Of a stretch of DNA of 64,000 nucleotides, positions 8,028 through 18,565 are shown piece after piece. Position 1 is the stretch's first letter, and each line of letters begins with the position of its first letter. A program made the translations under genes and the position numbers. The notes under the pieces are model-generated. The model worked only from the letters and a program-made list of their open reading frames with translations. It did not search any database and was not told the origin of the DNA. The DNA comes from Adlercreutzia caecimuris B7 (GTDB lineage Bacteria > Actinomycetota > Coriobacteriia > Coriobacteriales > Eggerthellaceae): contig NZ_KE159646.1 in the NCBI RefSeq assembly GCF_000403355.2, positions 266,424-330,423 of the forward strand. Direction: 5' to 3'.

Positions 8028-9452
8028 ATGCGCGAAGCGAAGACGGCGGCAATCATAGGCGGCGGCGCGGCGGGGCTTGCGGCGGCGGTGGCGGCGGCAA
8101 AGGCCGCCCGCGCAGCCGGGGCGGCCGTGGCCGTCGTGGTGTACGAGGCGTCCGATCGGGTGGGCCGCTCCATTTTGGCCACGGGCAACGGGCGCTGCAA
8201 CTTCTCGAACGCGCGGCCCGACGCGGCCCTCTACCGCCACGGCGATTTCGTGGCCGCGGCCTGGGAGGCCCTGGAGGCGAAGGGTGCCGGTGCGGAAGGC
8301 GACGGGGCGGCCGACCCCGGTCCCGCCAACGCCGTGCTGCGGTTCTTCGCCGATCACGGCCTGCTGTGGCGCGAAGAGGGGGAGGGACGCCTGTACCCCC
8401 TTGCGAACAAGGCCACCTCGGTGCTCGATTGCCTGCGGGCATCCTGTGCCGCTTTGGGTGTGGAAGAACGCTGCGGGTTCTCCGTGGCCGCAGTGGAGCC
8501 GCCGCGCGGCCCGGGGCGCCCCTTCACCCTGCGCCTGGCCGATGGGCGCTTCGAACGGGCCGACGCGGTCATCGTCGCCGTCGGGGGCGCCGTTGCGCGC
8601 AACCTCCTGCCGGAGGGCCTGCCCTTCGTCGAACCGGTGCCCACGCTAGGGCCCCTTGCCACCGAGACCCGCTGGTGTCGTCCCCTCGACAATATCCGCG
8701 TGCGCGGGGCTCTGGTTCTGCGTCGTGGGGGAGCCGTCATGGCGCGGGAGTTGGGAGAGGTGATGTTTCGCAAGTACGGTGTGTCGGGCATCGCCGCCTT
8801 CAACCTGAGCCGTCTGGCCGCGGTGGGCGACGCATTGGCCGTGGACTTCCTTCCGGCTCTGCCCGCCGACCGCACCGAGGCCTTCCTGCGTGACCGCCGA
8901 AAGGCCCTACGGGCCGCTCTGGGCCGGGAAGTAACATGGGACGATATGCTGCGCGGCGTGGTGCTGGCCCCCGTGGCCGATGTGTTGCTGGCCGCCGTGG
9001 GCCTCAAGGGGAAGACCCCGGCAGCCGCGGCCGAGGCTGCCCCGGTGGCCGCTGTGCTCAAGGGGCTCACGCTGCCGGTGGAGGGCCTCGGCGATGTGCG
9101 CCAGTGCCAGGTGCATCGCGGCGGCGTGGCCGTAGAGGCGGTGGACGCTGCCTCCTGCGAGGTGCGCGGCGTGCCGGGACTCTACGTCGTCGGCGAGGCA
9201 CTGGACGTGGACGCCCCCTGCGGCGGCTACAACCTGCACTGGGCCTGGGCCTCGGGGCTGCTCGCCGGGAAGAGCGCGGTGGAGGGGCTGGCACCCTCCT
9301 CCGGCTCCGAGCGGGGCGAGGGGGAGCCGTGCTCAGACAGCCCTTGCCTGGTGCGACGGTCCGCAGGACCGTCGCAGTCGCTGCGGAGCTGCGCGCAGAC
9401 CCCCTCGTCCCGTTCGGAGCCTGCTGGTTCGAGGAAGCGGGGGCGGCGATGA
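8028..9452 (+). CDS. BaiN/HI0933-type NAD(P)/FAD-dependent oxidoreductase
   Basis: This is a flavoprotein of 474 residues. It starts with the FAD-binding Rossmann motif AAIIGGGAAGLAAAV and continues with the family's GRCNFSN segment and GGxxARN-type motif. Near the C-terminus GLYVVGEALDVDAPCGGYNLHWAWASG binds the flavin. The family includes aminoacetone oxidase-like and bile-acid-linked enzymes; the substrate is unknown here. ATG 8028 is chosen because it places the GxGxxG fold at the N-terminus. The last ~50 residues are not family sequence: they are encoded by repeat copy B (9303-9421), so the protein carries an odd Ser/Arg-rich tail. It overlaps the next flavoprotein by 4 bases. Confidence 0.88.
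   Translation: MREAKTAAIIGGGAAGLAAAVAAAKAARAAGAAVAVVVYEASDRVGRSILATGNGRCNFSNARPDAALYRHGDFVAAAWEALEAKGAGAEGDGAADPGPANAVLRFFADHGLLWREEGEGRLYPLANKATSVLDCLRASCAALGVEERCGFSVAAVEPPRGPGRPFTLRLADGRFERADAVIVAVGGAVARNLLPEGLPFVEPVPTLGPLATETRWCRPLDNIRVRGALVLRRGGAVMARELGEVMFRKYGVSGIAAFNLSRLAAVGDALAVDFLPALPADRTEAFLRDRRKALRAALGREVTWDDMLRGVVLAPVADVLLAAVGLKGKTPAAAAEAAPVAAVLKGLTLPVEGLGDVRQCQVHRGGVAVEAVDAASCEVRGVPGLYVVGEALDVDAPCGGYNLHWAWASGLLAGKSAVEGLAPSSGSERGEGEPCSDSPCLVRRSAGPSQSLRSCAQTPSSRSEPAGSRKRGRR
9303..9421. repeat. Nested palindromic repeat, copy B (inside a gene end, inverted)
   Basis: The outer arms 9303-9324 and 9400-9421 match at 20 of 22 positions. The inner hairpin at 9352-9376 is perfect with a three-base loop. 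Read on the minus strand the interior is GCGCGCAGCTCCGCAGCGAC, and on the right CAGGCAAGGGCTGTCTGAGC, matching the other copies. It lies within the reading frame of the flavoprotein gene and encodes its last residues. Confidence 0.8.
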
Positions 9453-11083
9453 TCCAAGCATCGAATATTCCCGTCTCCCTTGACGCGCTGCTCCCTGAAA
9501 ATAAGGGGCTCTTCCGCAAGGAGGTGGCTCGGGCCCTCGGGGTGAAGGCGACGGCCCTCGGCGAGGTACGGCTGCTGAAGCGCTCCATCGACGCCCGCAA
9601 GAAGGCGAACGTGCACGGGGTGGTGACCGTGGCCGCGGCCCTGGCCGACGGGGCAGTGCCCTCGCCGGCGAAGGGCGTGACCGTGCGCCCCTTCGAGCCG
9701 ACGCCGCCCTTGGCGGTGCCCGCCGTTGTCGGCGGCGAGATGCGCCCCATCGTCGTGGGCGCGGGGCCGGCGGGGCTGTTCTGCGCTCTGTACCTGGCCC
9801 GGGCCGGCCTGGCACCGTTGGTGGTGGAGCGCGGGGCCGCCGTGGACGAGCGCGTGGCCATCGTGGAGGCCTTCAATACGGGCGCGCCCCTCGACGAGCG
9901 CACGAACATCCAGTTCGGCGAAGGGGGCGCCGGCACGTTTTCCGACGGCAAGCTGAACACGGGCATCAAGAGCCCGCACATCCGCCATGTGCTGGAGGCC
10001 TTCGTTCAGGCCGGGGCGCCTGGGGACATTCTTGTGGATGCGAAGCCCCATATCGGCACCGATCTTCTGGTGGGTGTGGTGCGCAACCTGCGCCGGGCCA
10101 TCGAAGAGGCGGGCGGCGAGGTGCGCTTCCTCACGCGCCTGGCCGACGTGACGGTGGAAGACGGGCGCGTGGCCGGTGCCGTTCTCGTCGACGAGCGCAC
10201 CGGGGCGATCGAAGCGGTTCCAGCCGACCGTATCGTGGTGGCTTGCGGCCATTCGGCCCGGGATACCTTCGATCTGCTCGGCCGCCTCGGCGCGAACCTT
10301 GCTCGCAAGCCCTTCGCCGTGGGCGTGCGCATCGAGCATCCCCAGGCTCTTGTGAACGAGGCCCAGTACGGCACGGCCGCATCTCATCCGGCCCTCGGGG
10401 CGGCCGACTACAAGCTGGCCGTGAAGACCGGCGACGGGCGCGGCGTGTACAGCTTCTGCATGTGCCCGGGCGGGGAGGTGGTGGCCGCCGCCAGCGAGGA
10501 GGGCGGCCTGTGCGTGAATGGCATGAGCCGCCATGCCCGCGCCGGCGCCAACGCCAATGCCGCCCTGCTCGTGGAGGTGCGCCCCGACGACCTACCCGGC
10601 GACGACCCCCTGGCGGGCGTCGCCTTCCAGCGCGCGTTGGAGCGGGCCGCCTATGATCTGGGGTGCGCGGGCGGCAACGCGCCCTACACCGCGCCGGCCC
10701 AGACGGTCGGCGGCTTTCTGGGCAGCACGGCCCCGACAGCGCCGTCTGCCACGGTGCGCCCCACCTACCCGCGGGGCGTGGTCTGGTGCGACCTGCGCGA
10801 CTGCCTGCCGCCCTTTGTGGCCGACGCCCTGGTCGAGGCCCTACCGGCTCTCGATCGCAAGCTCCATGGCTTCGCAAGTCCCGAGGCGGTCATGACCGCC
10901 GTGGAGGCCCGCAGCTCGAGCCCGGTGCGCGTCGAGCGCGACGGGGGCTTCCAATCGAACATCGCCGGGCTCTATCCCTGCGGGGAAGGGGCCGGCTATG
11001 CCGGCGGCATCATGAGCGCTGCCGTGGACGGCCTGCGCGTGGCCGAGGCCATCGTCTCAGAATGCGAGGTGGTTCCATCGTGA
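9449..11083 (+). CDS. FAD-dependent dehydrogenase, COG2509-type
   Basis: This 544-residue flavoprotein has an N-terminal domain of about 100 residues (VARALGVKATALGEVRLLKRSID and more), typical of the uncharacterised FAD-dependent dehydrogenase group. The FAD motif IVVGAGPAGLFCALYLA follows. Later motifs are ERTNIQFGEGGAGTFSDGK, VVACGHSARDTF, FCMCPGGEVVAA and a C-terminal GLYPCGEGAGYAGGIMSAA flavin-binding segment. The ATG overlaps the stop of the preceding oxidoreductase (ATGA), so the two are co-translated. It is known widely in anaerobes but its substrate is not established. Confidence 0.9.
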   Translation: MIQASNIPVSLDALLPENKGLFRKEVARALGVKATALGEVRLLKRSIDARKKANVHGVVTVAAALADGAVPSPAKGVTVRPFEPTPPLAVPAVVGGEMRPIVVGAGPAGLFCALYLARAGLAPLVVERGAAVDERVAIVEAFNTGAPLDERTNIQFGEGGAGTFSDGKLNTGIKSPHIRHVLEAFVQAGAPGDILVDAKPHIGTDLLVGVVRNLRRAIEEAGGEVRFLTRLADVTVEDGRVAGAVLVDERTGAIEAVPADRIVVACGHSARDTFDLLGRLGANLARKPFAVGVRIEHPQALVNEAQYGTAASHPALGAADYKLAVKTGDGRGVYSFCMCPGGEVVAAASEEGGLCVNGMSRHARAGANANAALLVEVRPDDLPGDDPLAGVAFQRALERAAYDLGCAGGNAPYTAPAQTVGGFLGSTAPTAPSATVRPTYPRGVVWCDLRDCLPPFVADALVEALPALDRKLHGFASPEAVMTAVEARSSSPVRVERDGGFQSNIAGLYPCGEGAGYAGGIMSAAVDGLRVAEAIVSECEVVPS

Positions 11084-11688
11084 AGTTCTTGACCGTGGAT
11101 GAGGCTGCGGGCGCCCTTGCCGCCGGCGAGGCGGTGGTCATGCCCACCGACACCGTGTACGGGGTGGGGGTGGCCGTGGATGCCGTGGACGACCCCGGCG
11201 TGCTTTTCCGCCTGAAGGGGCGCCCCGCCGGCAAGGCCGTGGCGTGGCTCGTGGAAGGCCCGGCGGCCCTCGACCGCTACGGCGCCGGAGTCCACCCCTG
11301 GGTGCATCGGTTGGCCCGGCGCTTCTGGCCCGGCGGCCTCACCCTGGTGGTGCGGGCCTCCGAGGCGGTGCCTCCTGCGTTCCGCTCGCCGGAAGGCACC
11401 ATCGGCCTGCGCATGCCGGCCTCTCCTGAGGTGCTCGCCCTCATCCGCGCCGTGGGCTGCCCTTTGGCCGTCACCTCGGCGAACCTGTCGGGTGCTCCCG
11501 CGGCCGCCGTGCCCGAGCTGCTCGACGGCGATCTGGTTTCCCGCACGGCCGGCGTCCTCGAGGGCCCGTGCGGCGCCAGTGGCGGCGGATTGGCCTCGAC
11601 GGTGATCGATTGCACGACCGTCAAGCCGAGCGTGCTGCGATGCGGCCCCGTCAGTTCCCGCGATTTGGAGGAGTGCTCCCATGACTGA
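11080..11688 (+). CDS. L-threonylcarbamoyladenylate synthase (Sua5/YwlC/YrdC family)
   Basis: The 202-residue protein makes threonylcarbamoyl-AMP from threonine, bicarbonate and ATP for the t6A modification of tRNAs. Family motifs are PTDTVYGVGV near 21-30, LFRLKGRPAGKAVAWLV (the KxRp/KxxPl region), FWPGGLTLVV, RMPASPEVLALI and TSANLSGAPA. GTG at 11080 overlaps the previous stop by 4 bases and gives the usual short YrdC length. The downstream hydrolase start overlaps its stop. The role in t6A synthesis is known for the family; no partner gene (tsaB, tsaD) is in this window. Confidence 0.9.
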   Translation: MKFLTVDEAAGALAAGEAVVMPTDTVYGVGVAVDAVDDPGVLFRLKGRPAGKAVAWLVEGPAALDRYGAGVHPWVHRLARRFWPGGLTLVVRASEAVPPAFRSPEGTIGLRMPASPEVLALIRAVGCPLAVTSANLSGAPAAAVPELLDGDLVSRTAGVLEGPCGASGGGLASTVIDCTTVKPSVLRCGPVSSRDLEECSHD

Positions 11689-12787
11689 TTCCCTAACCGA
11701 CCTCTCACCGATCAGCGAGACCGGCGAGCCGGCAGCTGTCGTAACCGGGCCCGCTGTCGTTGCGGCCGGCGCTCCGGCCCATAGCGCCGCGGCCTCTCTC
11801 GACCCCATCGATTTCACGTTCGACTCCGCCGATGGGGAGAGCGCGGTGCACGCTGTGCTGTGGCTGCCCACCTCCTTGCGGGAGGATCGCGCCCAGGGAG
11901 CGGGGAAGAGCCTCGGCACCTTCCGTCCCCGGGGCGTAGTGCAGCTCATCCACGGCATGGCCGAGCATATCGGCCGCTACGACGACTTCGCCCGCTGCCT
12001 CGCCCGCGCCGGCTACCTGGTGTGCGGTCACGACCACGTGGGCCATGGCGACACGGCTCCCACTGCGGCCCATCGCGGACGCATGCACCCGGTGCACGGC
12101 GGTGATGCGCTCGTGGCCGATGTGCAGTCGCTGCGCCTGCTCGTGAGCCAGCAGGTGGCGGCCGAGGTGCCCTATTTCATGTTCGGCCACTCCATGGGCT
12201 CCCTCGTGCTGCGCAACTACCTGCCGCGCTTCGGGAGGGGGCTTGCCGGTGCCGTCCTCTGCGGCACGGCCAACCAGCCCGAGGTCGTGGCCACGGCGGG
12301 CAACGTGCTCGCCCGCGCCATCGTCAAGGTGCGCGGGGCCGACTACAAAAGCAGGCTTCTGCACAGCTTGGCCGACGGCGCCTACAGCCATCAGGTGAAG
12401 GACGCCCGCACGCCCTTCGATTGGCTCTCCCGCGACCCGGCGGTCGTGGACGCCTTCATCGCCGACGAGCGCGCGGGCTTCATGTTCTCGGCCGGCGCCT
12501 ACGCCACCTTGACCGAGCTGGCCGCTCGCGCCAACAGCCCCGCGGCCTACCGGGCCACGCCTCACGAGGTGCCTCTGCTCTTCGTGGCCGGCGATGCCGA
12601 CCCGGTAGGGGACTGCGGCCGCGGCGTGGCCCGGGCCGCTGAATCGATGGAGCGCGCCGGCGGCGAGGATGTGACCCTGAAGCTCTTCCCCGGCATGCGC
12701 CACGAGATTTTGAACGAGATCGGCAAGGACGAAGTCTACGACTTCGTCCTGGAGTGGATAAACGCGCACAACCAAGGCAGAGCGTAG
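11681..12787 (+). CDS. Alpha/beta hydrolase (serine aminopeptidase S33 / monoacylglycerol lipase-like)
   Basis: The 368-residue protein has an oxyanion segment HGMAEHIGRYDDFA at 91-104 and the nucleophile elbow GHSMG at 169-173 (Ser171). A late Asp lies in VAGDADPVGD and a final His in GMRHEILNE, so the catalytic triad is complete. The HGMAEH motif points to the lysophospholipase/monoglyceride lipase group. The first ~45 residues are an Ala/Pro-rich extension. It overlaps the ywlC stop by 8 bases. The next gene on the same strand is glycerol kinase, so release of glycerol from lipids is a reasonable but unproven role. Confidence 0.85.
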   Translation: MTDSLTDLSPISETGEPAAVVTGPAVVAAGAPAHSAAASLDPIDFTFDSADGESAVHAVLWLPTSLREDRAQGAGKSLGTFRPRGVVQLIHGMAEHIGRYDDFARCLARAGYLVCGHDHVGHGDTAPTAAHRGRMHPVHGGDALVADVQSLRLLVSQQVAAEVPYFMFGHSMGSLVLRNYLPRFGRGLAGAVLCGTANQPEVVATAGNVLARAIVKVRGADYKSRLLHSLADGAYSHQVKDARTPFDWLSRDPAVVDAFIADERAGFMFSAGAYATLTELAARANSPAAYRATPHEVPLLFVAGDADPVGDCGRGVARAAESMERAGGEDVTLKLFPGMRHEILNEIGKDEVYDFVLEWINAHNQGRA

Positions 12788-12788
12788 A

Positions 12789-12900
12789 GGAGGTGCCGGA
12801 TGCCTTGACCGAGCGAGTTCCGCAGCGACGAGAACAGGACTGAATGTCCTGTTCTCCAAAGCGAGGACTGTCTGAGCGAATCAAGGTATCCGGCACCTCC
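12789..12900. repeat. Nested palindromic repeat, copy C
   Basis: The outer arms 12789-12808 and 12881-12900 match at 19 of 20 positions. The inner hairpin centres on GAACAGGAC-TGAAT-GTCCTGTTC near 12832-12854. Shared interior: CCGAGCGAGTTCCGCAGCGA on the left, AAAGCGAGGACTGTCTGAGC on the right. The element fills the gap between the hydrolase and glpK. Confidence 0.85.
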
Positions 12901-12940
12901 GACCAGCGGCGAGCTGCGAGCGGCAATAAGGAGGAGTTCC

Positions 12941-14431
<1,491 letters not shown>

Positions 14432-14616
14432 GGCGATTTCGTCTTGGGATGGATTGCATTGCGCGACGCGAGGCTGCCGCCCGCGTGCGCAGCCAAGGTG
14501 GCCGTGGCGGTCGACGCTCTGAACGCGGATCGACTTTGGCCGCTTGAGGTGTCGTGGTTTTGGGAATGCGGTCAATCCTCTTTTTCGCCTTGCTGACGTT
14601 TGCTTCCGAAGCGCTC

Positions 14617-14768
14617 GCTTTTGTGCAGCAAACTTCGCGAAATAGATTATTCCCAATTTTGAATAGATCAAATCAAACCGATTTCGGCAATTCTTGGGCC
14701 CTTTTCGGTGTGCCAGGTTCTCGTGCGACAGAGCAAAGTCTATCTCGCGGAGTTTGCTGCACAAAAGC
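14617..14768. repeat. 29-bp imperfect inverted repeat with an AT-rich centre
   Basis: 14617-14645 (beginning GCTTTTGTGCAGCAAACT) and 14740-14768 are inverted copies agreeing at 27 of 29 positions, with 94 bases between. Weaker complementarity continues about 20 bases outward. The centre is much more AT-rich than the surroundings. It occupies most of the 470-base gap between glpK and rpiB; no gene is seen there. Confidence 0.7.
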
Positions 14769-14901
14769 AAGGTTTTCGGAAACAGGTGCAGGATGCCATC
14801 CGTCGCGATTTGGTGCGGATAGCGGAAGCGCGGAGCGTGGCAGGGGTCCAAGCGCATACAATAGGTACGTTGTGCCCCAGCGTTGGAAAGGACGGACGCC
14901 C

Positions 14902-15336
14902 ATGCGCGTGAGCATCGGAAGCGACCACGCCGGCTTCGAGCAGAAACAGGCCCTCGTGGATTACCTGAAGGGGAAGGGGCACGAGGTCGTCGATCGCGGT
15001 CCTGCCAACGACGATCGGGTGGATTACCCCGACTACGCCGCGCCCGTGGCCCGGGATGTGGCCGATGGCTCCGCTGACTACGGCGTGCTCGTGTGCGGCA
15101 CCGGCATCGGCATGGCCATGGCCGCCGACAAGGTGCCCGGCGCGCGCGCCGCCAACATCATCAACCCTGAGTTCGCTGCGCTGTGCCGCGAGCACAACGA
15201 CGCGAACGTCATCACGCTTTCCGGCCGCTTCGTGCCGCTCGAGGAGAACGAGCGCATCCTCGACGCCTTCCTCGCCACCGACTTCGGCGGTGGTCGCCAC
15301 GCCGGTCGCGTCGAAAAGATCATGGCCCTTGACTAG
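14902..15336 (+). CDS. rpiB: Ribose-5-phosphate isomerase B
   Basis: The 144-residue RpiB/LacAB-family enzyme interconverts ribose 5-phosphate and ribulose 5-phosphate in the pentose phosphate pathway. It has SDHAG at 7-11, the catalytic Cys65 in [13 protein letters not shown], and the [13 protein letters not shown] segment. ATG 14902 is chosen because the N-terminus [15 protein letters not shown] is the family start; TACAAT at 14857-14862 is a possible -10 just upstream. The gene is 16 bases before glyA and probably in the same transcript. Confidence 0.95.
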   Translation: MRVSIGSDHAGFEQKQALVDYLKGKGHEVVDRGPANDDRVDYPDYAAPVARDVADGSADYGVLVCGTGIGMAMAADKVPGARAANIINPEFAALCREHNDANVITLSGRFVPLEENERILDAFLATDFGGGRHAGRVEKIMALD

Positions 15337-15352
15337 CAAAGGAGACGATTTT

Positions 15353-16609
15353 ATGGCTTTGGAATTTCTCGCCGGGGAAGACCCTCAGGTAACCGAGTGC
15401 CTGCGGGCCGAGTTGGCGCGCCAGCGCGTCAGTGTGGAGCTCATCGCGTCGGAGAACTTCACCTCCCGCGCCGTGATGGAGGCCGTGGGCAGCGTGCTGA
15501 CGAACAAGTACGCCGAGGGCTACCCGGGCCGTCGCTATTACGGCGGCTGCGAGAAGGTCGACATGGTGGAGGATCTGGCCCGCGACCGGGCTTGCGAGCT
15601 GTACGGCGCCAAGTACGCCAACGTGCAGCCCCACTCCGGCGCCAGCGCGAACTTCGGCGCCTATCTTTCCATCATCGAGCCCGGCGACACGGTGCTCGGC
15701 ATGAGCCTCGATCACGGCGGGCACCTCACCCACGGCAGCCCCGTGAACTTCTCGGGGCTGCTGTACCACATCGTCTCCTACGGCGTGGATCCGGAAACCG
15801 AGGTCATCGACTACGACGAGGTGGAGCGCATCGCCAAGGAGTGCCGCCCGAAGGTGGTCGTGGCGGGCGCGAGCGCGTACCCGCGCTTCATCGACTTCGA
15901 GCGCATGGCCGAGATCGCCCATTCCGTGGGCGCCTACCTCATGGTGGATATGGCCCACATCGCCGGCCTCGTGGCCGCGGGCCTGCACCCGAGCCCGGTG
16001 CCCCATGCCGATATCGTCACCTCCACGAGCCACAAGACCCTGCGCGGCCCGCGCGGCGGCTTCATCCTCACCAACTCCGACGAGCTGGGGGCCAAGATCA
16101 ACAAGGCCATCTTCCCCGGCGCCCAGGGCGGCCCGCTCATGCACGTCATCGCCGGCAAGGCCGTGGCCTTCGGCGAGGCCCTGCGCCCTGCGTACCGCAC
16201 CTATATGGAGCACGTGGTGGAGAACTGCCGCACTCTCGGCCAGGGCATGATCGACGGCGGCCTGCGCCTGGTGTCCGGCGGCACCGACAACCACCTGTGC
16301 CTCGTGGATCTTACCGCCTCCGACATCACCGGCAAGGACGCCGAGAAGCTGCTGGAGGGCGTGGGGCTCACGGTGAACAAGAACTCCATTCCCAACGAGC
16401 AGCGCTCGCCCTTCGTGACGAGCGGCATCCGCGTGGGAAGCGCCGCGGCCACCACCCGCGGATTTACCGCCGAGGACTTCTACGAGGTGGGCCAGCTCAT
16501 CGCCACCACGGTGTTCAACGCCGCCGATGAGGCCAAGCTCGCCGATGTGCGCCGCCGGGTGAACGCCCTGCTGGACGCCCACCCGCTGTATCCGGGACTG
16601 GAGTACTAG
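15353..16609 (+). CDS. glyA: Serine hydroxymethyltransferase
   Basis: This 418-residue PLP enzyme converts serine and tetrahydrofolate to glycine and methylene-tetrahydrofolate. Motifs are [13 protein letters not shown] near 29, [26 protein letters not shown] and the PLP lysine Lys228 in [24 protein letters not shown] precedes the ATG by a normal distance. Its start gives the family N-terminus. It follows rpiB closely and is separated from upp by repeat copy D, which could act as a transcript boundary. Confidence 0.97.
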   Translation: MALEFLAGEDPQVTECLRAELARQRVSVELIASENFTSRAVMEAVGSVLTNKYAEGYPGRRYYGGCEKVDMVEDLARDRACELYGAKYANVQPHSGASANFGAYLSIIEPGDTVLGMSLDHGGHLTHGSPVNFSGLLYHIVSYGVDPETEVIDYDEVERIAKECRPKVVVAGASAYPRFIDFERMAEIAHSVGAYLMVDMAHIAGLVAAGLHPSPVPHADIVTSTSHKTLRGPRGGFILTNSDELGAKINKAIFPGAQGGPLMHVIAGKAVAFGEALRPAYRTYMEHVVENCRTLGQGMIDGGLRLVSGGTDNHLCLVDLTASDITGKDAEKLLEGVGLTVNKNSIPNEQRSPFVTSGIRVGSAAATTRGFTAEDFYEVGQLIATTVFNAADEAKLADVRRRVNALLDAHPLYPGLEY

Positions 16610-16626
16610 ACAATAAAGTGAGGGCA

Positions 16627-16754
16627 GGGGAAGGGCCCGGCGACGGTTCGCGCGCAGATTCCGCAGACTCGGAAATATTGGGGTAAAATCCCCACACCAA
16701 TATTTCCGAAAGCGAGGGCCTGCCCGAGCACGAGCCGTCGCCGGGCCCTTCCCC
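16627..16754. repeat. Nested palindromic repeat, copy D
   Basis: A perfect 20-bp outer inverted repeat (16627-16646 with 16735-16754) surrounds a near-perfect inner stem at about 16669-16709 (TCGGAAATATTGGGGT and complement). The interior CGCGCGCAGATTCCGCAGACTCGGAAAT is almost identical to copy A, but the outer arms are unrelated to those of copy A. Confidence 0.85.
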
Positions 16755-16795
16755 GGCGGGACTGCCTTCTCGATCCACACGAAAGGAAGCGCGTT

Positions 16796-17434
16796 ATGGA
16801 GTACAACGACCGCGTCGTCGTCATCGATCATCCCATGGTGCAGCACAAGCTGTCGAAGCTGCGCAACAAGAACACCTCCTCCAAGGACTTCCGCCAGCTC
16901 GTGCGCGAGTTGGCCCTGTTCGAGGGCTACGAGGCCACCCGCGATCTGGCCCTGGAGGACGTGAAGGTGGAGACCCCCATCTGCACGGCCGACTGCAAGC
17001 AGGTGGCGGGCAAGAAGATGGTGATCGTGCCCATCCTGCGCGCCGGGCTGGGCATGGTGGACGGCCTGCAGGAGCTCATGCCCTCCACCTTCGTGGGACA
17101 CGTGGGCATGTACCGCGACCCCGAGACCCACGAGCCCCACGAGTACTACGCGAAGCTGCCCGACAGCATCGATCAGCGCGACGTGCTCGTGGTGGACCCG
17201 ATGCTCGCCACCGGCGGCTCGGCCGTGGCGGCCATCCAGTACCTGCGCAAGCAAGGTGTGAAGAACATCAAGCTCATGGTGCTCGTGGCCGCGCCCGAGG
17301 GCATCGAGGCGGTGCTTGAGGCCGATCCCGACGTGCGCATCTACACCTGCTCCATCGACGAGGGGCTGAACGAGCGCGCCTACATCGTGCCCGGCCTCGG
17401 CGACGCCGGCGACCGCATCTTCGGCACGAAGTAG
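16796..17434 (+). CDS. upp: Uracil phosphoribosyltransferase
   Basis: The 212-residue enzyme salvages uracil with PRPP to make UMP. Motifs are [20 protein letters not shown] at the N-terminus, [13 protein letters not shown] and the PRPP loop [10 protein letters not shown] at 134-143, ending [22 protein letters not shown] is the ribosome site. The dCMP deaminase gene starts 26 bases later, so pyrimidine salvage genes are together. Confidence 0.96.
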   Translation: MEYNDRVVVIDHPMVQHKLSKLRNKNTSSKDFRQLVRELALFEGYEATRDLALEDVKVETPICTADCKQVAGKKMVIVPILRAGLGMVDGLQELMPSTFVGHVGMYRDPETHEPHEYYAKLPDSIDQRDVLVVDPMLATGGSAVAAIQYLRKQGVKNIKLMVLVAAPEGIEAVLEADPDVRIYTCSIDEGLNERAYIVPGLGDAGDRIFGTK

Positions 17435-17460
17435 CGGGGGCGCGATGGGAAGGAGCACCA

Positions 17461-17919
17461 ATGTCAGCAGATAACCGCCCCAGCTGGGACGAGTACTTCA
17501 TGGGCCTGGCCAACCAGGTGGCCGAGCGCACCACATGCTTGCGCCGCGGGGTGGGGGCTATCATCGTGAAGGACCGCCGCATTCTGGCCACGGGCTACAA
17601 CGGCGTGCCCACCGGGCTCGCCCATTGCTCCGAGACCGGATGTTTGCGCCAGCAGCTCGGCGTGCCGAGCGGCCAGCGCCACGAGATCTGCCGCGGCCTG
17701 CATGCCGAGCAGAACGCCATCATCCAGGCGGCCCGCTTCGGCACCGATATCGACGGCGCCACCATTTACGTGAATACCCAGCCCTGCGTCGTGTGCGCCA
17801 AGATGCTCATCAACGCCGGCATCAAGGAGATCGTGTACCAGAACCCGTACCCCGACGAGCTTTCCCAACAGCTTCTCGCTGAATCCGGCATCCTCGTCCG
17901 CGAGTACGCAGGGGAGTAG
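17461..17919 (+). CDS. dCMP deaminase (ComEB-like)
   Basis: The 152-residue zinc deaminase converts dCMP to dUMP, feeding thymidylate synthesis. The catalytic signature HAEQN is at 81-85 (His81, Glu83) with PCVVC at 108-112 (Cys109, Cys112). N-terminal [22 protein letters not shown] and the [11 protein letters not shown] context are those of dCMP deaminases. GGAAGGAGCACC lies before the ATG. It follows upp directly; the pair fits a pyrimidine salvage operon. Confidence 0.92.
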   Translation: MSADNRPSWDEYFMGLANQVAERTTCLRRGVGAIIVKDRRILATGYNGVPTGLAHCSETGCLRQQLGVPSGQRHEICRGLHAEQNAIIQAARFGTDIDGATIYVNTQPCVVCAKMLINAGIKEIVYQNPYPDELSQQLLAESGILVREYAGE

Positions 17920-17964
17920 GGAAGTGGAACGCGCTCCTCTCTTCAACTAAAGGTTGAGCGTAGA

Positions 17965-18074
17965 GGAGACGACGGGTGTCCCAACCGAGCGAGTTCCACG
18001 GCGACGGGAAGTGTCCAGTGGACACTTCCCCAAAGCGAGGATTGCCTGAGGGAGTTGGGATATCCGCCGCCTCC
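17965..18074. repeat. Nested palindromic repeat, copy E
   Basis: The outer arms 17965-17985 and 18054-18074 agree at 17 of 21 positions. The inner hairpin at about 18006-18030 (GGGAAGTGTCC-AGT-GGACACTTCCC) is perfect. The interior has CCGAGCGAGTTCCACGGCGA and AAAGCGAGGATTGCCTGAG. It is preceded by GAGCGTAGAG, which also precedes copy C. The rest of the gap up to 18265 holds GTGCACGTGCAC near 18100 and an AT-richer leader of the ATP operon with no clear promoter match. Confidence 0.85.
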
Positions 18075-18265
18075 GACCGAGGGGGCCGCAACAAAGTTTC
18101 GTGCACGTGCACAATTTGCCCAGATCACAGGCTCCTCCGACTACGCGAACTTTTCACCGCTCACCAATTAAAGGGTTGTTTCGGGCGCCATCTGTTGGCA
18201 AGCCGTTATCATACATTACGGTTTATTGGGTTTTCAGCGCGTAGGCGCCCAAACGGAAGCAGGGT

Positions 18266-18547
18266 ATGGCACTGGCAATCGTACTCGGTGTGGCAGCGGG
18301 TATAGCGGGGTTTTCCCCGCTTATCTTCGGTTTGCACCGGGTAAGGCACATGACGGACTCGGGCAATTTCGGACATATGGGCGTGCTCATGGTCTGCCTT
18401 CTCATCTCGTTCATCCTCATGTTCGCCGCCGCTCTCCTCTGCATCTCGCTGGCTCGCGATCTCGCGCTGCCCTTCGTCCTGTCGGAAGCCGTGGCGCTTT
18501 CGCTCACCGCCATCGTCTTCGGTGTGAGCAAGCTGGTCCGGAAATAG
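18266..18547 (+). CDS. Small membrane protein at the head of the ATP synthase operon (AtpI-like position)
   Basis: The 93-residue protein has three hydrophobic segments (LAIVLGVAAGIAGFSPLIFG; GVLMVCLLISFILMFAAALL; a C-terminal helix ending GVSKLVRK). It starts the atp operon 18 bases before atpB. That is where atpI sits in other bacteria, where it helps assemble the c-ring. Sequence similarity to AtpI is not evident to me, so the function is inferred from position and topology. Confidence 0.75.
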   Translation: MALAIVLGVAAGIAGFSPLIFGLHRVRHMTDSGNFGHMGVLMVCLLISFILMFAAALLCISLARDLALPFVLSEAVALSLTAIVFGVSKLVRK

Positions 18548-18565
18548 CATAGGAAAGGTTGATAC

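Noticed and set aside
15320-17461. A 713-codon minus-strand frame opposite glyA, repeat D and upp
   Set aside because: It crosses two conserved genes and a palindrome and has no recognisable domain; a codon-bias shadow.
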